Origin: an uncultured Chitinophagaceae bacterium | Lineage (GTDB): Bacteria; Bacteroidota; Bacteroidia; Chitinophagales; Chitinophagaceae | Direction of reading: 5' to 3' | Assembly: GCA_937981995.1 (NCBI GenBank) | Contig: CALJNC010000026.1 | Span: 1-64,000 of the forward strand | DNA: 64,000 bases | Translations under genes and position numbers: made by a program | Notes under the pieces: model-generated | The model's database searches: none | What the model saw: the letters and a program-made list of their open reading frames with translations, nothing else | What the model was told of the DNA's origin: nothing | Part shown: piece after piece, positions 25,442 through 32,475 of the stretch | Layout of the letters: every line of letters begins with the position of its first letter | How positions within the stretch are numbered: the stretch's first letter is position 1

Positions 25442-26512
25442 TTACTTATAAACTTTCACCGAAAATATAAAGTCATTCAATGACTTAATCTGTGCTGTTC
25501 TGTTTTTGCTGCTAAATGAATTTGACGGCATGAGTAAGTTAGAAGCTGAAGTTGTTTCTACTGAATCTAATAACTGCTTAACCACCTCAGATTTAATAGC
25601 ATAGGTAATCCCTTTGGAGATGGATTGCTTACTGTTAATAATTCCTATCAAATTACCATTTTCATCTAAAACAGGTGCTCCACTTACCCCTGGGCTACTA
25701 GGTAATTCTAATTGGAATTTTGTGCTGTCGCTATTTTTACCATTTAATGAACTTACATAACCTTCGTTATAAACTACTTCATTTTTGGGATATCCTAAGG
25801 TGAAAATTCGTTGAGCTAATTCTGCTTTTGTGTGTAATTTATACGGCACCTTTTTATTAGAAAAAGTAAAATTAGAATCTAATAATTTTAAAACTGCGAG
25901 GTCATTTGCAACATCTTTTTTAATGATTTTGCACTTATGTGCTTTGCCGTCTTTTGTAAAAAGAAATACTTTTTTACCACCTTTTATTACATGTAAATTG
26001 GTAATGGCATAACCATCGTTACTTATCGCAAATGCTGTACCGGATCCTTTATGAGGATAGTTAGGTAATGCATTCAATTTTACTTTATTTATATCGTTTT
26101 GTAATCTTACTTGCTTTGTTTTTATTTCTCGCACTTCTTTATTTACGAGTTGTAAAATTCTTTTTTCATCTTTGTGTGCAAATGTGTTTTCGGCTAAGTA
26201 GTAGGTGCCTACACTAGCCAAAATAGCTACAGTAGCTGCTATGCCTGCCGTACGCCAGTATTTGTTTACGTATTTTCTTAGCCCGCCCGATATGTTTTTG
26301 GTATTTCTACTTTCCTGCTCTTGGATTATTCGGATTTGCTTTTTTACAAAGGCATCATTTTTTGCGTGTTGAAATTGAGAAAATAATTCTTTGTACTCTG
26401 CAAGTTCTTTTGCTAAGTCATCATTTTTTGCAACAAGTAACTCAAAGGATTCTTTTTCCTTTTCAGTCATTTCATTGCGTAAGTATGATTCTATTTCTAC
26501 TATGTAATCCAT
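25442..26512 (-). CDS. Anti-sigma factor fused to periplasmic trypsin-like serine protease
   Basis: This 356-residue single-pass membrane protein has an N-terminal cytosolic domain (residues 1-80, IESYLRNEMTEKEKESFELLVAKNDDLAKEL) with the helical pattern of Bacteroidota anti-sigma factors without zinc ligands. A membrane segment lies near 88-107, a probable coiled coil near 113-146, and a trypsin-fold (S1C-like) protease at 150-315. The triad is visible: His174 (TNLHVI), Asp204 (NDLAVL) and Ser277 (GVSGAP). There is no PDZ domain, unlike DegP/DegS. It lies 9 bases downstream of the ECF sigma gene, so it probably controls that sigma factor. The protease substrate is unknown. Confidence 0.82.
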   Translation of the reverse strand: MDYIVEIESYLRNEMTEKEKESFELLVAKNDDLAKELAEYKELFSQFQHAKNDAFVKKQIRIIQEQESRNTKNISGGLRKYVNKYWRTAGIAATVAILASVGTYYLAENTFAHKDEKRILQLVNKEVREIKTKQVRLQNDINKVKLNALPNYPHKGSGTAFAISNDGYAITNLHVIKGGKKVFLFTKDGKAHKCKIIKKDVANDLAVLKLLDSNFTFSNKKVPYKLHTKAELAQRIFTLGYPKNEVVYNEGYVSSLNGKNSDSTKFQLELPSSPGVSGAPVLDENGNLIGIINSKQSISKGITYAIKSEVVKQLLDSVETTSASNLLMPSNSFSSKNRTAQIKSLNDFIFSVKVYK

Positions 26513-26521
26513 CGTTTTATT

Positions 26522-27094
26522 TTATTTCAAAAAAATCTTTTTAAGTCGTTTCAAACATTTGTGTTTTTGTGATTTAGCATTGTCTGCATTGGTATAATTA
26601 AAAAGTGTAGCTATTTCTTTCATGCTTTTTCCATTTATATAAAAAGCTTTTATCAATCCATTACAAGGTGAGCCCAGTTCGTCCAATGCTTGGTATAATT
26701 TCTTTAGTTGTATTTCTTTTTTATTTATTTCCTTTATATCAAAAAGTTCATTAGCACGATCATGTGTATGCAATTGTGCGTAGTCAATTTCTTTTTGCTG
26801 TAATCGTTTATCGTTTTCTAGCTTTTTTAGCCACAGCTTACGCGATACGGCGACCAAGAAGGTTGAAATTTTACAAGTCAATGTAAAATTTGGTTCTTTA
26901 GCCTTTTCATACAATACGAGTAGCGCTGAATGAAAAATGTCCTCAGCCTCAAAAAGCTCCGCGGTCATGTTTTGTAAACTTCTAGTTACCACGCTAAAAC
27001 TATCTTTATATACCATTTGGAAAGCTGTTTGCTCACCAGTTGCCAAAGAACGCATCAAAATATTCTCTTCCAAAAAATCTTCTGTCTTGCTCAT
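26522..27094 (-). CDS. ECF-type RNA polymerase sigma factor
   Basis: This 190-residue sigma-70 family protein has region 2 in the N-terminal half (LQNMTAELFEAEDIFHSALLVLYEKA, STFLVAVSRKLWLKKL) and region 4 helix-turn-helix in the C-terminal half (NGLIKAFYINGKSMKEIATLFNYTNADNAKSQKHKCLKRLKKIF). A strong AGGAGGT lies just upstream of the ATG, unusual in this phylum. It forms a two-gene operon with the anti-sigma/protease gene and probably activates its own promoter (see 27198-27230). Confidence 0.88.
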   Translation of the reverse strand: MSKTEDFLEENILMRSLATGEQTAFQMVYKDSFSVVTRSLQNMTAELFEAEDIFHSALLVLYEKAKEPNFTLTCKISTFLVAVSRKLWLKKLENDKRLQQKEIDYAQLHTHDRANELFDIKEINKKEIQLKKLYQALDELGSPCNGLIKAFYINGKSMKEIATLFNYTNADNAKSQKHKCLKRLKKIFLK

Positions 27095-27197
27095 TTTACC
27101 TCCTGCGCATGTTTTTCATTACAAATTTGGCAAAATGCCGTAAAAAATACCTAATAATGATCCGTGTTAGTCATCATTATAGAGAATAGATTACACT

Positions 27198-27230
27198 ATT
27201 AATGCCCGTATAAGCCGAAAGGTAACCCCA
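27198..27230 (-). promoter_or_regulatory. Predicted ECF promoter of the sigma factor gene
   Basis: On the minus strand, TGGGGTTACC (27230-27221) is followed after exactly 17 bases by ATTAAT (27203-27198). The same arrangement occurs facing the opposite way before the lipoprotein gene at 27358. It would give a leader of about 95 bases. Confidence 0.6.
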
Positions 27231-27295
27231 CTTATTGATATTTTTTATTGATTATGTGGCTATTGTACTTCAGTTCCTTTTTTTTTATAAAAAAA

Positions 27296-27337
27296 TTGTA
27301 ATTATTGGGTTACCTTTTTTACGTTTGCGGTATTAAT
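27296..27337 (+). promoter_or_regulatory. Promoter region of the Ala/Asp-repeat lipoprotein gene
   Basis: Two promoter patterns overlap. One is the ECF-type pair TGGGTTACC (27306-27314), 17 bases, ATTAAT (27332-27337), matching that of the divergent sigma gene. The other is a housekeeping pair: TTG at 27296-27298 and TACGTTTG at 27320-27327, spaced 21 bases. Either would start transcription within about 25 bases of the ATG. Confidence 0.6.
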
Positions 27338-27357
27338 TATAATTAAACTTTATAAAA

Positions 27358-27675
27358 ATGAAAAATTTATTAAAAATTTCAATCTTCGCTTTAGCACTAG
27401 GAATGTTTGCTTCATGCGAAACTGCTACTGATGCTGCAAACGCTGCAACTGAAACTGTAGGTGATGCTGCTGATGCTGCTGGTGACGCTGCTGATGCTGC
27501 TGTAGATGCTGCTGGTGATGCTGCTGACGCTGCTGGAGACGCTGTAGATGCTGCTGCTGACGCTGCAGGAGATGCTGCTGACGCTGCTGGTGAAGCTGCT
27601 GGAGATGCTGCTGACGCAGTAACTGGTGAAGCTGAAGAAGTTGCTGAAGAAGTAGTAGAAGAAACTGTACACTAG
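27358..27675 (+). CDS. Acidic Ala/Asp-repeat lipoprotein
   Basis: This 105-residue precursor has signal MKNLLKISIFALALGMFASC, so the lipidated Cys is at residue 20. The mature 86 residues are almost only Ala, Asp, Gly, Val and Glu, built from irregular GDAADAA and VDAA-type units and ending in a Glu/Val-rich tail. It should form a long acidic Ala-rich helix. Similar composition is seen in LEA-like and alanine-zipper proteins, but I assign no family. At DNA level it is a GATGCTGCT-type repeat with nearly exclusive GCT Ala codons. It has its own terminator and probably answers to the divergent ECF sigma factor. Confidence 0.75.
   Translation: MKNLLKISIFALALGMFASCETATDAANAATETVGDAADAAGDAADAAVDAAGDAADAAGDAVDAAADAAGDAADAAGEAAGDAADAVTGEAEEVAEEVVEETVH
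27430..27620 (+). repeat. GATGCTGCT/GGTGACGCTGCT low-complexity coding repeat
   Basis: The central part of the lipoprotein gene consists of imperfect 6-, 9- and 12-base units built on GAYGCTGCT and GGTGAYGCTGCT. Such DNA is prone to in-frame length change by slippage. The open frame on the opposite strand (Ser-rich) is a by-product of this composition. Confidence 0.8.
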
Positions 27676-27699
27676 TCTTAGATTAGTAACAAGTATTAC

Positions 27700-27728
27700 A
27701 AACCACCATTTTTAATGGTGGTTTTTTT
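27700..27728 (+). terminator. Intrinsic terminator of the repeat lipoprotein gene
   Basis: Stem AAACCACCAT/ATGGTGGTTT with a short T/A loop is followed by a T run. Confidence 0.85.
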
Positions 27729-27748
27729 AGTTTTATATTAAAAACAGC

Positions 27749-27756
27749 TACATTTG
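27749..27756 (+). promoter_or_regulatory. -7 box of the rpsF-rpsR-rplI operon
   Basis: TACATTTG matches TAnnTTTG. The expected transcript start, about 27762, coincides with the first paired base of the leader structure that follows. Confidence 0.5.
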
Positions 27757-27762
27757 CGCTCC

Positions 27763-27811
27763 GCTTGGCAGCTCTTAAGCAATTAAGATCCAATTATAAT
27801 CGCTGCCGGGC
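27763..27811 (+). ncRNA. Candidate ribosomal-protein leader upstream of rpsF
   Basis: A 10-bp helix can form between GCTTGGCAGC-type bases 27763-27772 and 27802-27811 (eight Watson-Crick or strong pairs and two G-U). It encloses a second hairpin CTTAA-GCAA-TTAAG at 27774-27787 with a GNRA loop. The 3' strand contains CCG and ends 14 bases before the rpsF ATG. S6:S18 autoregulatory leaders with a conserved CCG are known in front of rpsF in many bacteria. Whether this is one is inference. Confidence 0.45.
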
Positions 27812-27825
27812 CTAAAATAAATTAT

Positions 27826-28188
27826 ATGAAAGATTACGAATTGATGGTCATCTTCACACCCGTATTGTCACAAGACGAATACAAAGCTGAAGCTAAGAAA
27901 TTAACAGCCTTCTTGGGTGAAAATGCCGGGACGGTAGTTAAGGAAAATTTCTGGGGATTGCGCCAATTAGCCTATCCTATACAAAAGAAAACAACAGCAC
28001 TTTATTATGTACTTGAGTTTCAGGCTACACCTGATACAATAAGCAAGTTATTAGTACAGTTAAATAGAACGGAAAGTGTAATGCGTCAAATGATTACATC
28101 ATTAGACAAGCATGCAGTAGCATACAATGCACGTACTAAAGGAGCTGGCAAGAAAGAAGAAACTGTAAACGAAAACGTAGAAGCATAA
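27826..28188 (+). CDS. rpsF: 30S ribosomal protein S6
   Basis: S6 binds the 16S rRNA platform as a dimer with S18. The 120-residue protein begins MKDYELMVIFTPVLS and contains FWGLRQLAYPIQKKTTALYYVLEF and LNRTESVMRQMI, the usual S6 pattern. Only 3 bases separate it from rpsR. Confidence 0.96.
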   Translation: MKDYELMVIFTPVLSQDEYKAEAKKLTAFLGENAGTVVKENFWGLRQLAYPIQKKTTALYYVLEFQATPDTISKLLVQLNRTESVMRQMITSLDKHAVAYNARTKGAGKKEETVNENVEA

Positions 28189-28191
28189 GTT

Positions 28192-28455
28192 ATGGCAAAG
28201 AATGATATAAAATATTTAAACACGCAACGTGTTCAAAAACGTCCGAAAAAGTATTGTAGATTCAAAAAAATGGGAATCAAGTATATTGATTACAAAGATC
28301 CTGAATTTTTGAAAAGATTTATTAACGAACAAGGAAAGATGCTTCCTCGCCGTATTACTGGAAACTCTTTGAAGTATCAAAGAAAAGTAGGAGAAGCGAT
28401 TAAGAAAGCCCGTCAAATGGCAATTTTACCATATGTAACTGACCTTTTAAAATAA
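28192..28455 (+). CDS. rpsR: 30S ribosomal protein S18
   Basis: This 87-residue partner of S6 has the S18 core [51 protein letters not shown]. It lies between rpsF and rplI in the usual operon order. Confidence 0.97.
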   Translation: MAKNDIKYLNTQRVQKRPKKYCRFKKMGIKYIDYKDPEFLKRFINEQGKMLPRRITGNSLKYQRKVGEAIKKARQMAILPYVTDLLK

Positions 28456-28461
28456 TTAGAA

Positions 28462-28911
28462 ATGCAAGTAATATTAACGAAAGATATCGATAATCTAGGA
28501 GCAAAAAATGAGGTGGTTACTGTAAAGCCTGGTTATGCTCGTAATTTTTTATTGCCAAATCATATGGCATTAGAAGCATCTCCTCAAAACTTAAAAATTG
28601 CTGAGCAGCGTCAAAAAGCTCAGAATAAAAAAGAGCTTGAAATGCTTAAAGAAATAGAGAAAGTGAAAGCTAAATTATTAGAATCTCCATTGCAACTTGT
28701 TGCAAAAACAGGAACTTCTGGTAAAATATTTGGTTCAATCACTACCATTCAAGTAGCACGTGCGATTAAGGAGCAAAAAGGCTACGAAATTGACAGAAAA
28801 CGAATTTCTATTTCTGATGATTTGAAAGAAATCGGAGAACACAAAATCCAATTAAACTTTGGCGAGGAAAATGCCTTTGAAATGGATGTTGTGATTACTG
28901 GTGAAGAGTAA
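28462..28911 (+). CDS. rplI: 50S ribosomal protein L9
   Basis: This 149-residue L9 has the N-terminal domain with MQVILTKDIDNLGAKNEVVTVKPGYARNFLLPNHMA, the long connecting helix (residues 45-75) and the C-terminal domain with GKIFGSITTIQVARAI. It starts 6 bases after rpsR and is followed by a terminator. Confidence 0.97.
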   Translation: MQVILTKDIDNLGAKNEVVTVKPGYARNFLLPNHMALEASPQNLKIAEQRQKAQNKKELEMLKEIEKVKAKLLESPLQLVAKTGTSGKIFGSITTIQVARAIKEQKGYEIDRKRISISDDLKEIGEHKIQLNFGEENAFEMDVVITGEE

Positions 28912-28933
28912 AATTAATCTGAATAATAATTAT

Positions 28934-28962
28934 AAGCCCAATTCTAGCAATTGGGCTTTTTT
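28934..28962 (+). terminator. Intrinsic terminator of the rpsF-rpsR-rplI operon
   Basis: Stem AAGCCCAATT/AATTGGGCTT with loop CTAGC is followed by a T run. Confidence 0.9.
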
Positions 28963-29062
28963 CATTATATTTACTACACGATTGGCTAACGATTATTCAT
29001 GGGCCAACGTCCCTATTATTGAACAAATAAATTATTCTGAGTCAAAGATTTAAATAATTAAT

Positions 29063-32000
29063 ATGAAAACAAAATTTACAAACCTTATGAGCAAAAAAGT
29101 AATTTTAACTTTCCTGCTTATTATAGGCGTGGTTGGTCTTAGCTTTGGGCAAACTCCATCATTTTATAATTTCAATGCCGGTAATTCTAGCAACAGTTTT
29201 CCGTTGAATACTACATCTAGTAATAAGGTTCAATGGATTTATTCGCCTGCTGTTTTTAATAGCTTAGGTACCCTTGGTGGTACACCAGCTTATACTGGCC
29301 TAATAACAGATGTATATTGGAGAGCAGGTTCTTCTGCTACACCGTCTTATACTGATTTTACAATCTCGCTGGCTCAAAATGTGGGCACACAAGCTAATTG
29401 GCTCAATGGTACGTATAACTTAGGGATGAACCAAGTGTTTGTAGCCACACCTCATTTATTAACTACACAATCAGGAAATTGGTTTAAGGTTACTTTACAG
29501 TCTCCCTTTTTGTATGATCCATCATTGTCGCTCGTAGTAGAGTTGAAACAAAATGGTATAGCAGGTGGAGGTGTAACTGTGCGCCAAAACTCTGCCGGAG
29601 GTTCGGGGCGTATTTGGGGAGGATTTGCAAATACTACGGGATCTTCAGGTTCAGGTCGTGCAGATTTTGGTTTTGATTTATTACCACCTACACCATGCGA
29701 TAGTTTAGCTATGAATGTAGGTACTTTATCACCTAATAACCCAACCGTTTGTAGTGGTCAAACTTTAAGCTTTACAGCACCAAATGCTACTTTGGGTAGT
29801 GGATTGACATATCAATGGCAATCATCTCCTAATGGTGTAGCTTGGACAAATATTGTAGGAGCAACAAATGTTAATTATCAATCTCCAGCACTTTTTACCA
29901 CCACGCATTATAGACTTGTAATGACTTGTACAATTAGTAATATTATTGATACTTCTGTGGCTACAATGGTAACCGTTTCCCCACCAGCTTATGCCGCTTT
30001 GCCTTATTCGCAAGACTTTGAAAATTGGGTTAGTTATTGTGACAACTCGGATGTGCCTGATGATTACCACTGGCTAAATCCGCTGGGGACAGGTAACTCA
30101 TCTTGGAGACGACAAGATCAAGGAGCAACTGCTATTTGGACCAACCCTACCTCGGGATTATATTTCCCAAGTGCAAGTTCTGGTAATCACTCAGCCCGTT
30201 TCCATAGTTTTGCAACTACCGGAACTGGAAGTATGGATTTATATGTTGACTGTAGTAGTTCTAATGGTAATAAAACTTTATCATTCGATTATATAAATGA
30301 CAATTCTACTTCAGGATCTGATAACTTGCTAATTGAATATTCTACAAATGGAGGAACCTTTTTCTTACCAGCTGCTCAGTATACTTCTAGTTTATCGTGG
30401 CAATCAATTTTTGTAAGCATTAATTCAAATGCTCCTAATACAATTATCCGTTTTACAGCGAGTGGTGGTGCTAATTCAGTACCTGGTTCTGATATTGGAA
30501 TAGATAATATAAAAGTATTAAGTCCTTGTACTAGTGCTCCTGTAGCAGGAACAATTGATAGTACAACCGCATGTCCTAATAAGCCACTGGTTTTAAATAT
30601 ATCTGGTGGATCATTACAAGGAGGTGTAAACTATCGTTGGGAAAGTTCACCAAATGCAACAGGTCCATGGACATTTATAGGTAACTCGGCAGGGCCAACT
30701 TATTCCACCACTATAACTACACCAACTTTTTGGCGTTGTATCCTTACTTGTCAAGCAACAAATCAATCTGATACAACTCCAGTTTTATTTGTGGATGTAT
30801 TACCTTTTTATATATGCTATTGTGATAATGCAGCTACTACATTACAATTTGAAAATATAGGTAACGTAAACCTAAGAGATAAAATTGGGAATCCGCCACT
30901 ATTAAATAATGGAAATCCAATACCAACTTTAAATAATAGCACATCTGTAAATCCTTATACTTTATTTCAGAATATAACACCAGCACCAATATTATTTAGT
31001 GATTCATCTTATTATATAGATATTACGGGTATTAGTTACGTAAATAGTTTTAATAATTGTTGGGTTAAGGTTTATATTGATTTCAACAGAGATGGAGTTT
31101 ATAATGTAACAAACGAGGTGGTAGCTAACGGAGCATTGAGAGCGAATACAAACTACATGCGTATTGATAGTTTTGATATGCCATCTCTTACTAATTATGG
31201 TTTAACGGGTATGCGTGTTATTTTACAAGAAGGTGGCACAGGTAATACAGTTACTCCATGTGGATCGTTTGGTAGAGGTGAAGTAGAAGATTATATTGTA
31301 AACCTTCAATTGTTACCGTGTAAATCACCCCCTAATCCTGGAACTTCAATAATAGATGATTCAACGACTTGCCCAGGTAATAATGTACGAATTGTAAATA
31401 ATACACATGATAGATTTTTTGCTAATTTGACTTTCTCATGGCAAGAATCTACTGATGGGATTGTATTTGCTGATATCCCAGGTGGAAACGTAGATACAAT
31501 GTTTAGAACAGTGAATCAGGATATGTGGTATAGATACCGTACAACATGTAGCGGAACATCCAATGCTTATTCAAATGCAGTTAAAGTTAGAATGTTGCCT
31601 TCGGCTCAATGTATAGGTCCTGGCTTTGCAACTGGACCTAATGATAAAAGTGATATAGGGGCAGTAGTTATTAGTGAGCCACCTCCTACAAATACCAACT
31701 TATATACTTTCTCAACTGGAGGACCTCATTTGAATAATCCGGCATCCTATAAAATATATACAAATCATACGGCAGCAGGAGCCCTGGACTTACCTCTTGG
31801 TAATACATTTAAGTTCTCTGTTTATCATATCTTAAATACGCCTTTGCATTCTGATGCTCAGATTTCAATATTCATTGATTATAATGGAGATCAAACATTT
31901 GATCCTACTGAGAGAGTATATAACGGTACAAGCAATGCGGCTAACTTCTTCTTAAATACAACAGTAAATATTCCGGCTACAGCTATTGTAAATACGCCTG

Positions 32001-32398
32001 TGATTATGCGCGTTGTATTAAATGATGATTTAAATGCTAACCCTGCTAATACTACAGGATTTGGATCTTATGTTTCAGGTGAAACCGAAGATTTCTATCT
32101 AAGGTTCTTAGAGCCTATTAGTACAAGCGATGTAGCTAATACAATTCAGAATGTAGGAATATATCCTAATCCAACTCCTGATGTATTAAATGTTGATTTC
32201 ACGGCTTCGGAAAATACGCAGGTTGATATTGATATCTTAAGTCTTACAGGTTCTGTATTACGTTCTAAAAGTTTAGGGCAGGTATATGGTAAGCAACAGG
32301 TACGATTTGATTTGAAAGATTTAGCATCTGGTGTTTATATGATGCGCTTTACTGCTGGTGATACTAAGTTTATGCGTAAGCTTACTATTCAGAAGTAA
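29063..32398 (+). CDS. Large secreted protein with GEVED domains and T9SS type A sorting domain
   Basis: This 1111-residue secreted protein has a signal peptide ending VVGLSFGQ. Ig-like segments recur (LTYQWQSSPNGVAWTNI, VNYRWESSPNATGPWTFI, LTFSWQESTDGIVF), each introduced by a Cys-containing linker such as CPNKPLVL. Two GEVED-type domains end in GRGEVEDYIVNL and SGETEDFYLRF. The C-terminal sorting domain begins VGIYPNPTPD and ends FMRKLTIQK. These parts are typical of surface adhesins; no catalytic domain is visible. It is flanked by terminators and so probably a single-gene unit. Confidence 0.85.
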   Translation: MKTKFTNLMSKKVILTFLLIIGVVGLSFGQTPSFYNFNAGNSSNSFPLNTTSSNKVQWIYSPAVFNSLGTLGGTPAYTGLITDVYWRAGSSATPSYTDFTISLAQNVGTQANWLNGTYNLGMNQVFVATPHLLTTQSGNWFKVTLQSPFLYDPSLSLVVELKQNGIAGGGVTVRQNSAGGSGRIWGGFANTTGSSGSGRADFGFDLLPPTPCDSLAMNVGTLSPNNPTVCSGQTLSFTAPNATLGSGLTYQWQSSPNGVAWTNIVGATNVNYQSPALFTTTHYRLVMTCTISNIIDTSVATMVTVSPPAYAALPYSQDFENWVSYCDNSDVPDDYHWLNPLGTGNSSWRRQDQGATAIWTNPTSGLYFPSASSGNHSARFHSFATTGTGSMDLYVDCSSSNGNKTLSFDYINDNSTSGSDNLLIEYSTNGGTFFLPAAQYTSSLSWQSIFVSINSNAPNTIIRFTASGGANSVPGSDIGIDNIKVLSPCTSAPVAGTIDSTTACPNKPLVLNISGGSLQGGVNYRWESSPNATGPWTFIGNSAGPTYSTTITTPTFWRCILTCQATNQSDTTPVLFVDVLPFYICYCDNAATTLQFENIGNVNLRDKIGNPPLLNNGNPIPTLNNSTSVNPYTLFQNITPAPILFSDSSYYIDITGISYVNSFNNCWVKVYIDFNRDGVYNVTNEVVANGALRANTNYMRIDSFDMPSLTNYGLTGMRVILQEGGTGNTVTPCGSFGRGEVEDYIVNLQLLPCKSPPNPGTSIIDDSTTCPGNNVRIVNNTHDRFFANLTFSWQESTDGIVFADIPGGNVDTMFRTVNQDMWYRYRTTCSGTSNAYSNAVKVRMLPSAQCIGPGFATGPNDKSDIGAVVISEPPPTNTNLYTFSTGGPHLNNPASYKIYTNHTAAGALDLPLGNTFKFSVYHILNTPLHSDAQISIFIDYNGDQTFDPTERVYNGTSNAANFFLNTTVNIPATAIVNTPVIMRVVLNDDLNANPANTTGFGSYVSGETEDFYLRFLEPISTSDVANTIQNVGIYPNPTPDVLNVDFTASENTQVDIDILSLTGSVLRSKSLGQVYGKQQVRFDLKDLASGVYMMRFTAGDTKFMRKLTIQK

Positions 32399-32418
32399 AA
32401 AATAAAACACGATAAAAT

Positions 32419-32456
32419 AATAGGCGGTCTTCGATTGAAGACCGCCTATTTTATTT
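32419..32456 (+). terminator. Strong bidirectional terminator
   Basis: The arms AATAGGCGGTCTTC and GAAGACCGCCTATT (14 bp, GATT loop) are perfect, with T-rich sequence on both outer sides. It lies between the convergent T9SS gene and recJ. Confidence 0.9.
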
Positions 32457-32475
32457 TTGTAATCTTAAGGAATTT

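Noticed and set aside
27099-27357. Small gene between the sigma factor and the lipoprotein
   Set aside because: Only a short, low-quality frame crosses this stretch, and the promoter elements account for the sequence.
27412-27672. Long Ser-rich open frame on the minus strand opposite the repeat lipoprotein
   Set aside because: It is a by-product of the GCTG-rich repeat; Ser codons simply mirror Ala/Asp codons, and it has no start signal of its own.
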